A DNA stretch of 64,000 nt, from the NCBI GenBank assembly GCA_023391635.1, contig JAEWAQ010000048.1:62001-126000 (forward strand), read 5' to 3'. This document shows, one piece after another, positions 53,816-62,364 of this stretch. Position 1 is the stretch's first letter. The number at the start of each line of letters is the position of its first letter. A program made the position numbers and the translations under genes. The notes under the pieces were generated by a model. It ran no database searches. It was given only the letters and a program-made list of their open reading frames with translations, and was not told the origin of the DNA. The stretch comes from Bacillota bacterium (lineage in GTDB: Bacteria; Bacillota; Bacilli; Paenibacillales; Paenibacillaceae).

Positions 53816-53914
53816 AATCGAGTTTCTCCATCGTTTAAATATTTTTGCGAGTCGTCTTCTGCCCATCGCAGGTGAACAATGCGCTCTTGTCTTCCACGGT
53901 CGTTTCCAGATGGA
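53816..53914 (-). repeat. 99-bp direct repeat at the 3' end of spoVR
   Basis: This is the intact-gene copy of the segment repeated at 50110-50208 (five mismatches). The two copies bound a 3.6-kb AT-rich segment that carries the stalk-domain and lipoprotein genes. Such an arrangement fits insertion at the end of spoVR, or a tandem duplication followed by loss. Confidence 0.8.
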
Positions 53915-55256
53915 CAGACTTGCCCCATAGCTGGACCAGATAAGGCAGCGTGCGCTCCACATACTTCAAGTCCAATTCCACGCCTTCGTACCGGTGGGTG
54001 ACGTACAATTCGCCGGTTCGCTGCCAGTCGCCGTCCGTCACCTCCAAGTACGGGAACCCCCCATTCACCCGCGACACCACCAATTGATCGCGGATGTTTT
54101 TCCACGTTTTGTCCGTAATTTGCCAATCTTGGCCTTTCTTCTCGAAGATGTACAAATCCAGATCGCGCACGAGTTCCTTGGTCATATAGTTTCGGATGAA
54201 GGAAGGGTCCGAATCCATCTCGCGCACGTCGAAGATCCGCTCCAATCCGTACCGATTCTCGATGTCCTCGAACATCTTCACGCCTAAATAGTAGGGATTC
54301 AACGTGGTTCGGGACGGCTGTACGACGGCGGAATTGAGCTTGGCGTATTCAATCGTCTCCTCGCTGGTGAGGGGCAACTCGCGCATAATTCGTTGGTGCC
54401 AGAACGTTGCCCAGCCTTCATTCATGATCTTCGTCTCGATCTGTGGCCAGAAATACAGCATCTCGTCGCGGAGCATGCTCATGATGTCGCGCTGCCAATC
54501 TTCGAGCACGGGCGAGAATTCCTGCACGAACCAGACCAGATCCTTCTCGGGGTGCGGGGGGATGCGGCGTGAATCCTGCGCTTCGGCTTTGCGGCGTTCT
54601 GACGTATTGTTCGTATCCGAATCGGCCTCATCCGTTTCTTCCAATACCCACAAATCTTCGTAAGGCGATGAAGCAGGCGTGCGCTGGCTGCGTTCCTTCT
54701 CTTCTTTGCGCCGCCATTCCAGGTAACGATTCTTGTCTTGCCCGTAAGGGCGGTTCAGAACCGGATCGATATGCTCCTGAATGGCCATAACGGCATCAAG
54801 GAACCGCTCTACGCGCTCCGCGCCATGCTCCAATTCATATTGCCGGATTCGCTCCGCCGCCGCCGACATGCTTTCCACCATATTGCGGTTCGTTCGGGAG
54901 AAGCGGGCATTGTTCTTGAAGAAATCGCAATGCGCCAGCACGTGTGCGACGATCAGCTTGTTCTGCACCAGCGAGTTGCCGTCGAGCAGAAACGCATAGC
55001 ATGGATTATTGTTGATCACCAGCTCATAAATTTTGCTCAAGCCGAGGTCGTACTGCAACTTCATTTTGTTGAATGTCTTGCCGAAGCTCCAATGGCTGAA
55101 ACGTGTCGGCATGCCGTAAGCGCCGAACGTGTAGATGATATCGGACGGGCAAATTTCGTAGCGCATGGGGTAGAAGTCGAGTCCGAAACCGGCGGCGATT
55201 TCCGTGATTTCGTCGATTGCGCGCTCCAGCGCCTTATGTTCATCCGAGTTGGGCAT
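53835..55256 (-). CDS. spoVR: SpoVR family protein (spore cortex formation)
   Basis: The 473-residue protein matches SpoVR with ITEIAAGFGLDFYPMRYEICP, IYTFGAYGMPTRFSHWSFGK, INNNPCYAFLLDGNSL and NEGWATFWHQRIMREL. In Bacillus, SpoVR contributes to spore cortex formation. ATG 55256 on the minus strand is preferred because AGGGGG precedes it and Bacillus homologues begin there; a GTG 36 nt further upstream is possible. Its last 80 nt plus 19 nt downstream recur at 50110-50208. Confidence 0.95.
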   Translation of the reverse strand: MPNSDEHKALERAIDEITEIAAGFGLDFYPMRYEICPSDIIYTFGAYGMPTRFSHWSFGKTFNKMKLQYDLGLSKIYELVINNNPCYAFLLDGNSLVQNKLIVAHVLAHCDFFKNNARFSRTNRNMVESMSAAAERIRQYELEHGAERVERFLDAVMAIQEHIDPVLNRPYGQDKNRYLEWRRKEEKERSQRTPASSPYEDLWVLEETDEADSDTNNTSERRKAEAQDSRRIPPHPEKDLVWFVQEFSPVLEDWQRDIMSMLRDEMLYFWPQIETKIMNEGWATFWHQRIMRELPLTSEETIEYAKLNSAVVQPSRTTLNPYYLGVKMFEDIENRYGLERIFDVREMDSDPSFIRNYMTKELVRDLDLYIFEKKGQDWQITDKTWKNIRDQLVVSRVNGGFPYLEVTDGDWQRTGELYVTHRYEGVELDLKYVERTLPYLVQLWGKSVHLETTVEDKSALFTCDGQKTTRKNI

Positions 55257-55365
55257 TGCAGCCAAGCCCCCTGTCTGCAGCAGTGATTTCACCCTGTTAT
55301 ATATATGCGGTAGGACGGTGGAACTTGAAAGCTCTTGATAAATATAGTAAACGGAGAATCACCTG

Positions 55366-56400
55366 TCACTGACAAGTCTCCCCATGATCGATCTGCGCCG
55401 TCTCCACCTGGATAGTCACGTGTTCAATCCGGAATTGCGATTCGACCGTTCGGATCGCCTGACGCAGCACCTCCTGGCTGTCTAGATGATCGTCGATGCG
55501 CAGATGACAGCTGAGCGAGTCGAAGCCGGAGGTGATCGTCCAGATGTGCAAGTCATGCACATCGCGCACGCCTTCGATGGCCAGCAGGGCTTCTGTTACC
55601 TCGGCGCGGTGAACGCCGGATGGCGCGCCCTCCATCAAGATGTGCACGGTATGGTTGATGATGCCCCAGGCGCTCTTCAAAATCAGCACGGAAACGAGCA
55701 CCGATACGATCGGGTCCGCGAGATACCAGCCGAATACGGCCATCAATATGCCGGCGACGATCGCGCCGACGGAACCGAGCGCGTCGCCCAGTACGTGCAG
55801 ATAGGCGCTGCGGAGGTTGACGTTGTTCTCGACGTCGCCCTTGCGCATCAACGCCCAGGCGCTGGCGAGATTGGCGAGCAGCCCGATCGTCGAGATCGTC
55901 AGCATTCCGATGCTGGCTACTTCGGGCGGATGACTGAACCGGCGCACGGCTTCCCATACGATAAAACCGGCTACGACAAACAACGTTATTCCGTTAAAAA
56001 GTGCCGCCAAAATTTCAAATCGATGAAATCCGTACGTTTTATGCGCGGTGGCGGGGCGGGTGGCGAACCAGATGGCGACAAGGCTAAGCGCCAGGGCGCC
56101 TGCATCGCTGAGCATATGGCCGGAGTCGGACAGCAAAGCCAGGCTGTTCGTGATCAAGCCGCCGACGAATTCCAGCAGCATGACGCCAGCCGTGATGGCG
56201 AGCGCGATCGCCAGCCCCTTCTTGTTGCCGTCGCGGGCCGCACCGTGGTGATGATGGTGACCTCCATGGCCGTGCGAGTGTGAGTGGTGACCGTGTTCGC
56301 TGCCTTGATTGCGCGAATGTCCATGATGATGGCCGTTCCCGCCGTGACCATGGTGGTGCGAATGATCATGACCGTGTCCGTGGTGATCATGGCTATGCAT
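55366..56400 (-). CDS. Cation diffusion facilitator metal exporter with His-rich N-terminus
   Basis: The 344-residue CDF transporter begins with an unusually histidine-rich cytoplasmic tail (about residues 1-58, more than 25 His), followed by six membrane segments with LLSDSGHMLSDAGALALS (the HxxxD metal site in helix 2) and HVLGDALGSVGAIVAG (the second HxxxD in helix 5), and a C-terminal cytoplasmic domain. It should export zinc or related divalent ions. ATG 56400 sits 8 bp inside the ArsR gene behind GGAGG, so the two are coupled. Confidence 0.94.
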   Translation of the reverse strand: MHSHDHHGHGHDHSHHHGHGGNGHHHGHSRNQGSEHGHHSHSHGHGGHHHHHGAARDGNKKGLAIALAITAGVMLLEFVGGLITNSLALLSDSGHMLSDAGALALSLVAIWFATRPATAHKTYGFHRFEILAALFNGITLFVVAGFIVWEAVRRFSHPPEVASIGMLTISTIGLLANLASAWALMRKGDVENNVNLRSAYLHVLGDALGSVGAIVAGILMAVFGWYLADPIVSVLVSVLILKSAWGIINHTVHILMEGAPSGVHRAEVTEALLAIEGVRDVHDLHIWTITSGFDSLSCHLRIDDHLDSQEVLRQAIRTVESQFRIEHVTIQVETAQIDHGETCQ

Positions 56401-56722
56401 GGCTGTCGCCTCCTTCGTGGTGCTCGGCATGGTCGATCGCCTGTGTCAGCAGGGAGATGACATGCTCGTCGTCGCAGCTGTAGAACAGCATGTTGCCTTC
56501 CCGGCGGTGTTTCACCAATCGTATATTACGCAAGAAGCCGAGCTGATGCGATATGGCCGATTGCGACATCTCCAGCACCTCCGCGATATGGTTGACGGAG
56601 CATTCTTCTTGGGACAATAAAAAGAGAAGCCGGATACGGGTCGGGTCAGCCAGCGCTTTGAAAATTTGCGATACGTTGTCCACAGCGGCATTGGTAAGAA
56701 AAGTATGCTCGGTTTGCTTCAT
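56393..56722 (-). CDS. ArsR/SmtB family metal-responsive repressor
   Basis: The 109-residue winged-helix regulator has IFKALADPTRIRLLFLLSQEECSVNHIAEVLEMSQSAISHQLGFLRNIRLVKHRREGNMLFYS and a C-terminal HVISLLTQAIDHAEHHEGG that supplies alpha-5-type His and Asp zinc ligands. The pattern is that of CzrA/SmtB zinc sensors. ATG 56722 is chosen as GGAGGGG precedes it. It is co-transcribed with the CDF exporter behind a 40-bp palindromic operator. Confidence 0.94.
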   Translation of the reverse strand: MKQTEHTFLTNAAVDNVSQIFKALADPTRIRLLFLLSQEECSVNHIAEVLEMSQSAISHQLGFLRNIRLVKHRREGNMLFYSCDDEHVISLLTQAIDHAEHHEGGDSHA

Positions 56723-56750
56723 CTGAGGATATCCCCTCCGCTCAGGCGAG

Positions 56751-56813
56751 TAATAATACAATATGAACATATGCTCATATTGTATTATTACCAATATACT
56801 CGAATGATGTCAA
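56751..56813 (-). promoter_or_regulatory. ArsR promoter with 40-bp palindromic operator
   Basis: On the minus strand, TTGACA (56808-56813) and AATAAT (56784-56789) are 18 bp apart. A palindrome at 56751-56790 has perfect 16-bp arms and an 8-bp centre that is itself nearly symmetric, and it covers the -10 element and start site. The inner part AATATGA-8-TCATATT fits ArsR/SmtB operators. Metal-dependent autorepression is the natural reading. Confidence 0.88.
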
Positions 56814-56951
56814 GCGAATCTAACAATTGAAACGACAACAGCCGTATAGGCCTGTACGATTGGGTTGTCGGACTTAAAGCCTATGATTTATAGGTCGAGA
56901 TCAGTTACAATATGATGGATCGATTATCATGTTCGGGGGGCGAAACAATTA

Positions 56952-58127
56952 TTGCATACACTCGAAAATGCCCATAGAAGCGAATCGTGTTCGGAAAATC
57001 TGACAGTGAGGCGATCGGGTGGTTCCGGAGCGCAAGTCGTCGATCATGTTGCGATGTGGTCATACAATTGGGATCAGCGTCATTTTGAGTACATAACAGC
57101 GGATATCCAGCGTATTACGGGTTATTCAAGCGACGAATTTCGCGATTTTCGGAAGTGGATCGCGATCGTTCATCCGGCCGACCTGCCCTGCTTTCAAAAC
57201 TTGTACAGGAAAGCAAGCACGGGATTGTCGGGCGAGTGCGAATATCGGATTATCCGTGCGGACGGTCGTATTCGCCGGGTTTATACGAAGGTAGTCTCAA
57301 GGCGTTCTCCTGCGAGGCGAGGCGGTCGGGTAGACGGCTTGACGATGGACATTACAAATCGCAAGCCAAGCGAAGAAACGCTGCATTGGCAGGAACAGCG
57401 CACGGATCGCCCGCTGTCTTCGGCGATTGAAGGTCAGTCCCTTGAGCGGCTTCCGGAGGGGAGTCTTCAAGCACCGCCCAACTGGTTGCTCAGACTTATG
57501 TTTCAGATAAGCGAAAATGGTCGCAAACGTTTATCCCAGGATCTTCATGACGCGGTGCTGCAAGATCAGATGGCCTTGTACCGCCATCTGAATCAGGTGC
57601 TGACGGATGAGCCGCTCGCTCCGGAAGCCCATAAGCAATTGGAAGCGATCTCACAAGGGCTGCTTGACGTCATCTATCAAATCCGGCTCGTTTGCAACGA
57701 CTTGCGGCCACCGTTGCTCAAGGAAGAAGGGCTTGTCTCTTCCTTGGAATTACTGTTCGAACATACGCAGTTGCGTTCCGATTACTCGATTCTGTTCGAT
57801 GCGGACGTTATCCATGCGGAGATTGCAGAAGATCACGCCACGGGCCTGTACCGGATTGTTCAAGAGTTGTTGGCAAATGCTTCGAAACATTCTGAGGCTA
57901 ATCAGGTTACTTTCCGCTTAATAAGCACGAAAGCTGGATTTCAGTTGATCTACAAAGATAACGGGATCGGAATGGACACTGAGAAAACAGGAACCAGTTT
58001 TGTCAGCATGGGCTTACGTGGAATAAAGGAAAGGGTTCGCAGTATGAACGGGACTATCGTTCTTCAATCTTTTCCAAATCGGGGATTATCCATTCGAATA
58101 CATATTCCGTTGTCGCCAAAGGATTGA
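56952..58127 (+). CDS. Soluble PAS-domain sensor histidine kinase (NarX/ComP-type transmitter)
   Basis: The 391-residue protein has a PAS fold with PAC motif (about 30-137; YITADIQRITGYSSDEFRDF, CEYRIIRADGRIRRVYTKV, GLTMDITNRK). The transmitter has phosphoacceptor His199 in RKRLSQDLHDAVLQ and an ATPase with IVQELLANASKHS and GMGLRGIKERV-like motifs. No membrane segment is seen. The transmitter resembles ComP, yet the peptide-sensing membrane part is replaced by PAS. TTG 56952 follows GGGGGG. It overlaps the regulator gene by 4 bp. Confidence 0.92.
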   Translation: MHTLENAHRSESCSENLTVRRSGGSGAQVVDHVAMWSYNWDQRHFEYITADIQRITGYSSDEFRDFRKWIAIVHPADLPCFQNLYRKASTGLSGECEYRIIRADGRIRRVYTKVVSRRSPARRGGRVDGLTMDITNRKPSEETLHWQEQRTDRPLSSAIEGQSLERLPEGSLQAPPNWLLRLMFQISENGRKRLSQDLHDAVLQDQMALYRHLNQVLTDEPLAPEAHKQLEAISQGLLDVIYQIRLVCNDLRPPLLKEEGLVSSLELLFEHTQLRSDYSILFDADVIHAEIAEDHATGLYRIVQELLANASKHSEANQVTFRLISTKAGFQLIYKDNGIGMDTEKTGTSFVSMGLRGIKERVRSMNGTIVLQSFPNRGLSIRIHIPLSPKD

Positions 58128-58801
58128 CCGGCAAGTGGGGTGCGACAACATTGATCAAGATCCTGTTGGTTGACGACCATCCAGCGGTGATGGAAGGGAC
58201 GAAAGTGTGGCTGGAACAGGAAGGGGACATCAAGGTGTATTTGGCCCATTCCGCCGATTCGGCCATGGAGATGGCCTCGCTCCAATCCTTCGACGTGATG
58301 ATGATCGATCTTTACTTGCCCGGTGTTACCGGGATCGAGTTGTCCAGGAATATACTTAGTGTTGTGCCGGACGCCGTCATCCTGATTTATTCCGGTCATG
58401 AGTTACATCATCACTTTAATCTGATGATCGAAACGGGAATATCAGGCTTTGTGCTCAAGACCGCCAGCCGGGAGCAGTTGGTCGCAGCAGTTAGAAGCGC
58501 GCTTCGGGGCGAAATGATTTTACCGATCGGTCTGGTCAAGCAGCTTCGCAGGCAATTCATTCCGGCCCAGCACGGCACGGCGGATAGGACGGCGGTCGTT
58601 TCCGAACGCGAGCTTCTGATCTTGAAAGAAATTGCTCAGGGCAAAAGCAATAAAGAAATCGCAACCCAATTGATCGTGAGCCAGCGTTCGCTCGAATACG
58701 ACTTGACCGACCTGTTTCGCAAACTGCAAGTGAAGTCTCGTATTGAAGCCGTAGTAAAAGCCAAGCATCTTGGATTGCTGGACGGTTCGGACATTCTATA
58801 G
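58124..58801 (+). CDS. ComA-like NarL-family response regulator
   Basis: The 225-residue regulator has a receiver with LLVDDHPAVMEGTKVWLE, phosphoacceptor Asp62 in MMIDLYLPG and VLKTAS, followed by a LuxR-type helix-turn-helix (ERELLILKEIAQGKSNKEIATQLIVSQRSLEYDLTDLFRKL). The opening and the SQRSLEYDL recognition helix are strikingly like Bacillus ComA. TTG 58124 overlaps the kinase stop; TTG 58151 with GGGGTG upstream is an alternative. It is the obvious partner of the preceding kinase. Confidence 0.93.
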   Translation: MTGKWGATTLIKILLVDDHPAVMEGTKVWLEQEGDIKVYLAHSADSAMEMASLQSFDVMMIDLYLPGVTGIELSRNILSVVPDAVILIYSGHELHHHFNLMIETGISGFVLKTASREQLVAAVRSALRGEMILPIGLVKQLRRQFIPAQHGTADRTAVVSERELLILKEIAQGKSNKEIATQLIVSQRSLEYDLTDLFRKLQVKSRIEAVVKAKHLGLLDGSDIL

Positions 58802-58845
58802 AGGATCTGATTGAACATACGAAAATGCTTGATTGCCTACTCTTG

Positions 58846-58902
58846 TTCTCGCGCTTCTGCGGGAAAAAGGGTTTTTTTCTATGCGCGCAGCGCGGTCGCG
58901 CA
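58846..58902 (+). terminator. Terminator-like hairpins after the two-component pair
   Basis: TTCTCGCG (58846-58853) pairs with TGCGGGAA (58858-58865; two wobbles) and a T-run lies at 58872-58878. A second stem TGCGCG/CGCGCA follows at 58882-58902. The remaining gap up to 59000 has no gene. Confidence 0.5.
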
Positions 58903-59000
58903 ATAAGTTTGCGGTTCCGCGCCCCATTTTTTCGGTTACGAGACTATGACTCTGGCATTATGATGAAAACAGTTCCTGAATACTAAAGAAATGGGTGGAT

Positions 59001-59498
59001 ATGAGCGTAATGGCCTACGTCGAATGGAAAGTCATCGAAGTTCAGGAGAAGATGACGGATTTTCTGCACAGCGTGATGGACGCCGTCCGCCATGTTGTCC
59101 CCATTCCTGTTGAAGTGAAGTCTGCCCAATGGATCGCCTGTTCGGCCGTTCAGGGCAGGATAGGCGTCCTCATCGGCATCACTGGAGACTATTGCGGAAA
59201 AATGATGATTTATGGAGATGAAAGCGTATTCTCAAAACTGGCGGAACGCATGTATTCCGTACCGCTGGAAGGGGAAATCCTTCACAGCTTTATCGGCGAG
59301 TTGGCCAATATGATCGCAGGAAACACTGCAGCCTTCATTTTCGACAAAGGCCGCAAGATCGAGATTACACCTCCGAAGGTCATGATCGGTCAGCTGCAGT
59401 TGCCGGGATTTGACAAGGGATTGTCGGTTCCTGTCGATCTGGAAAATACGGGGCATCTCAACATGATCCTCTCCATACAAAATCAAGGAGCTGTTTAA
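59001..59498 (+). CDS. cheX: Chemotaxis phosphatase CheX
   Basis: The 165-residue protein matches CheX with the active-site pattern E-x2-N in FIGELANMIAGNTAAF, followed by a symmetric beta layout and VIPVD-type end (LSVPVDLENTGHLNMILSI). CheX dephosphorylates CheY-P and so resets the signal. ATG 59001 is used; ATG 59010 and GTG 58995 are possible given the GGGTGG site. It opens a chemosensory operon and stands one base before cheY. Confidence 0.85.
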   Translation: MSVMAYVEWKVIEVQEKMTDFLHSVMDAVRHVVPIPVEVKSAQWIACSAVQGRIGVLIGITGDYCGKMMIYGDESVFSKLAERMYSVPLEGEILHSFIGELANMIAGNTAAFIFDKGRKIEITPPKVMIGQLQLPGFDKGLSVPVDLENTGHLNMILSIQNQGAV

Positions 59499-59499
59499 C

Positions 59500-59862
59500 G
59501 TGGCGAAAGTGTTGATTGTGGACGATGCGGCTTTCATGCGGATGATGCTGAAAGGCATTCTTCAAAAAGGCGGGCATGAAGTGGTGGGCGAAGCCGAGAA
59601 TGGCGCAATGGCGGTCGAGAAATACGCGACGTTAAGGCCCGACCTCGTTACGATGGACATCACGATGCCGATCATGGAAGGGATCGAGGCGGTAAAGCGG
59701 ATCAGAGCGTCCGATCCGAATGCCGTCATCATCATGTGCTCCGCCATGGGGCAGCAAGGCATGATCGTGGAGGCTGTCCAGGCCGGGGCGAGGGATTTCA
59801 TCGTCAAACCGTTTCAGGAGGATAGGGTGCTGGAAGCCGTCCGCAAAATGCTGGGGGCTTAA
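59500..59862 (+). CDS. cheY: Chemotaxis response regulator CheY
   Basis: The 120-residue single receiver domain has acidic residues Asp8 and Asp9, phosphoacceptor Asp53 (VTMDITMP), switch Ser81 (MCSAMGQ) and Lys103 (FIVKPF). It starts at GTG 59500 with AAGGAG upstream. It should carry the CheA signal to the flagellar motor or another output; the adjacent CheX is the likely phosphatase. Confidence 0.94.
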   Translation: MAKVLIVDDAAFMRMMLKGILQKGGHEVVGEAENGAMAVEKYATLRPDLVTMDITMPIMEGIEAVKRIRASDPNAVIIMCSAMGQQGMIVEAVQAGARDFIVKPFQEDRVLEAVRKMLGA

Positions 59863-59898
59863 TCGGATTAAGAATGATGACCGGGAAGGGGTAGAATC

Positions 59899-60327
59899 AT
59901 GCAAGTCACGTTGCAGGAACAATACGTGGAATTCGGCATTGAAGACGAACAATACGCCATTCGGATTCAGGACATTCATGAAATTATCAAGATGCAGGAT
60001 ATTACGATGATTCCGAATGTGAAGAGCTATGTGAAAGGAGTGATCAACCTCAGAGGGAGGATCGTTCCCGTACTCGGTTTGCGGAATTTGTTCGGCATGG
60101 AGGAGAAGCCATATGCCAAATCGACCCGCATTGTCGTCGTGAATCACCGCGAAGATACGGTAGGCATCATCGTCGACCGGGTGAGCAAAGTGGCGACATT
60201 CTCGGACATCCAGCCTCCGCCGGAACGGGTAGGCGGCATCGACGGCAATTTCTTCGTCGGTATCGGTATCACCGGCAGCGGCCTCGTCGGTATTCTGAAG
60301 CTTGACGAAGTGCTGCTCCATGACTAG
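59899..60327 (+). CDS. cheW: Chemotaxis coupling protein CheW
   Basis: The 142-residue CheW-like beta-barrel protein has EFGIEDEQYAIRIQDIHEIIK at the start, VKGVINLRGRIVPVLGLRNLF in the middle and VGIIVDRVSKVATF. It bridges the receptor and CheA. GGGAAGGGG precedes the ATG, and the stop lies 13 bp before the cheA start. Confidence 0.95.
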   Translation: MQVTLQEQYVEFGIEDEQYAIRIQDIHEIIKMQDITMIPNVKSYVKGVINLRGRIVPVLGLRNLFGMEEKPYAKSTRIVVVNHREDTVGIIVDRVSKVATFSDIQPPPERVGGIDGNFFVGIGITGSGLVGILKLDEVLLHD

Positions 60328-60340
60328 GGGAGAAGTAGAC

Positions 60341-62341
60341 ATGTTGAGCGAGTATAAGGAAGTATTTCTGGAAGAGCTTGAGGAACAGCTTCAATTGATG
60401 GACGAAGTCATTCTGAAGTTGGAACAAGACGGAGATACCGGCGAAGTCGTGCAAAGCCTATTTCGGGCGGCCCATACGCTGAAAGGCTCATCGGCTGCGA
60501 TGGGCTACGAAGAGATGAAGCTGCTGACCCATCATATGGAGCATTTGATGGACCAAGTCAGAGCCAAGCGGCGAAACGTGACGCCGCCATTCATCGACTT
60601 GCTGTTTAAATCGCTGGACTGTCTGAAGCGGCTCAGGAACGATATTGTGAAGGGCAATGAATGTTTGACCGATATTTCCGGATGCGTCCGGGAATTGGAG
60701 CAGTTCGCGCAGAGCGCTGGGGGCCGCCTGGAGATCGCCCCCGAATACGGGGAGGAACGAACTGACGATGCCGATCGGCCTGCCCTGACGCTTTCCACGC
60801 GACTTAAAGTGCGGGAGTTGCAGGAACAAGGCCAGTACGTCCAGTGGATTCATGTTGCGCTCACTCCCGAATGCGTCATTCGAGGAGCCAGAGCCTACGT
60901 CATCCAAGCCAAGCTGTCGGAATGGGGAGAGTTGCTGATCGCATCGCCGGATTATGAGAGCATCGGCGAATCCCGAGTGGACCCGCTCGTCTTGGCCTAT
61001 CTGTATGCGGGACCGCAAACGGCGGAAGAGATCCGAACGCTCGTGTCGGATTTGACCGATGTTGCCGGCGTGCAGTCGGAACTTGTCGGGGCAATGGATA
61101 CGGAGATGGCGGCAGCGTCGACCCCCGCTTCCGAGCAGGGCATCGTCGGTAAATCCAAATCCCAGACGATTCGCGTCAGCGTGGATCGTCTGGATCACCT
61201 AATGAACCTGGTGGGCGAACTGGTCATCGACCAGACCCGGATTCATCAGGTCGAGCGGACGCAACGCCAGCGGTTTCAGGACGATTCAGTAAGCGAGCTT
61301 GGCCACATATCGGACCATCTCTCGCGGGTTATCGGAGATTTGCAGGAAAGCGTCATGAAAGCGCGGATGCTGCCCATCGAACAGTTGTTCAATCGCTTTC
61401 CCCGCATGATCCGGGATTTGTCCCGCGACTTGGGCAAGGAACTGGACTTGGTGATGGAAGGCAAGGACACGGAGCTTGATCGGACGCTGATCGAAGAGAT
61501 CGCCGATCCGATGATTCATCTGATTCGCAATGCCGTCGACCACGGTCTGGAGCATCCGGAATTCAGGGAGCGTTCGGGCAAGCCGCGCAAGGGTTTGCTG
61601 CGGATTCGGGCAGCCCACGAAGACAACCAGGTGGTCATCTACGTGGAAGATGACGGCATTGGCATCGATCCCGGCAAAATGAAAGCATCGGCGTTGGCGA
61701 AGAATGTCATAGATGCGGATGAAGCCGAGTCGCTCAGCGACCGGGAAGCGATCGAGCTCATTTTTCGGCCCGGATTTTCCACGGCGCAGACGGTAAGCGA
61801 CGTATCCGGACGCGGCGTCGGGATGGATATCGTGCGCAGCCATATCGAGAAATTGAACGGGTTAATCGATATCGAGACCCGGCCAGGGCAAGGGACGCGG
61901 TTCCGGATCAAGCTGCCGCTGACACTTGCCATCATTGTCGGGCTTCTGATCAAGGTCGGAGAGCAGACGCTGATCGTGCCGATGAGCAACATTGCCGAGA
62001 TCGTAAGAGTGAAGAGCGGCGAGATCGAGCGCGTACGAGGCCAGCCGGTCATCATGCTTCGCAACCAGGTCATACCGGTAGTGGATATCCGCGGCCTATT
62101 CAACAGCCAGCGGACAAGGGAAGTGAAATCCCATATTCCGCTCGTCATCGTCGGATCGGCCGAGAAACGGCTGGCGCTCGTAGTGGACGACCTGATCGGC
62201 AATCAGGAGATCGTCATCAAGTCGCTCGGCTCCTATATCGGCAAAGTAGACGGCATTGCAGGCGCAACCATTCTGGGCGACGGCAGCGTAGCGCTCATTC
62301 TGGAAGCGGCCGCGTTATTCGGCAGAAACAGCAGCAAATAA
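60341..62341 (+). CDS. cheA: Chemotaxis histidine kinase CheA
   Basis: The 666-residue kinase shows all five CheA domains in order. P1 has phosphoacceptor His45 in FRAAHTLKGSSAAMGY. A P2-like CheY-docking domain spans about 165-255. P3 dimerisation has SVDRLDHLMNLVGELVIDQ. P4 ATPase has HLIRNAVDHGLEHPE, VEDDGIGIDPGKM and GRGVGMDIV. P5 is CheW-like (VPMSNIAEIVRV). ATG 60341 follows AGGGGAG; a frame from 60302 would overlap cheW. Confidence 0.96.
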   Translation: MLSEYKEVFLEELEEQLQLMDEVILKLEQDGDTGEVVQSLFRAAHTLKGSSAAMGYEEMKLLTHHMEHLMDQVRAKRRNVTPPFIDLLFKSLDCLKRLRNDIVKGNECLTDISGCVRELEQFAQSAGGRLEIAPEYGEERTDDADRPALTLSTRLKVRELQEQGQYVQWIHVALTPECVIRGARAYVIQAKLSEWGELLIASPDYESIGESRVDPLVLAYLYAGPQTAEEIRTLVSDLTDVAGVQSELVGAMDTEMAAASTPASEQGIVGKSKSQTIRVSVDRLDHLMNLVGELVIDQTRIHQVERTQRQRFQDDSVSELGHISDHLSRVIGDLQESVMKARMLPIEQLFNRFPRMIRDLSRDLGKELDLVMEGKDTELDRTLIEEIADPMIHLIRNAVDHGLEHPEFRERSGKPRKGLLRIRAAHEDNQVVIYVEDDGIGIDPGKMKASALAKNVIDADEAESLSDREAIELIFRPGFSTAQTVSDVSGRGVGMDIVRSHIEKLNGLIDIETRPGQGTRFRIKLPLTLAIIVGLLIKVGEQTLIVPMSNIAEIVRVKSGEIERVRGQPVIMLRNQVIPVVDIRGLFNSQRTREVKSHIPLVIVGSAEKRLALVVDDLIGNQEIVIKSLGSYIGKVDGIAGATILGDGSVALILEAAALFGRNSSK

Positions 62342-62364
62342 ATTCACCGTGAGGGGCGATTACA

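Noticed and set aside
50110..53914. A complete mobile element between the spoVR repeats
   Set aside because: No integrase, transposase, relaxase or terminal inverted repeat was found, so only an insertion-like footprint is claimed.
56240..56400. A DNA repeat array in the CDF gene start
   Set aside because: The periodic ATG/GTG/CAT triplets are explained by His/Gly codons of the histidine-rich tail on the minus strand.
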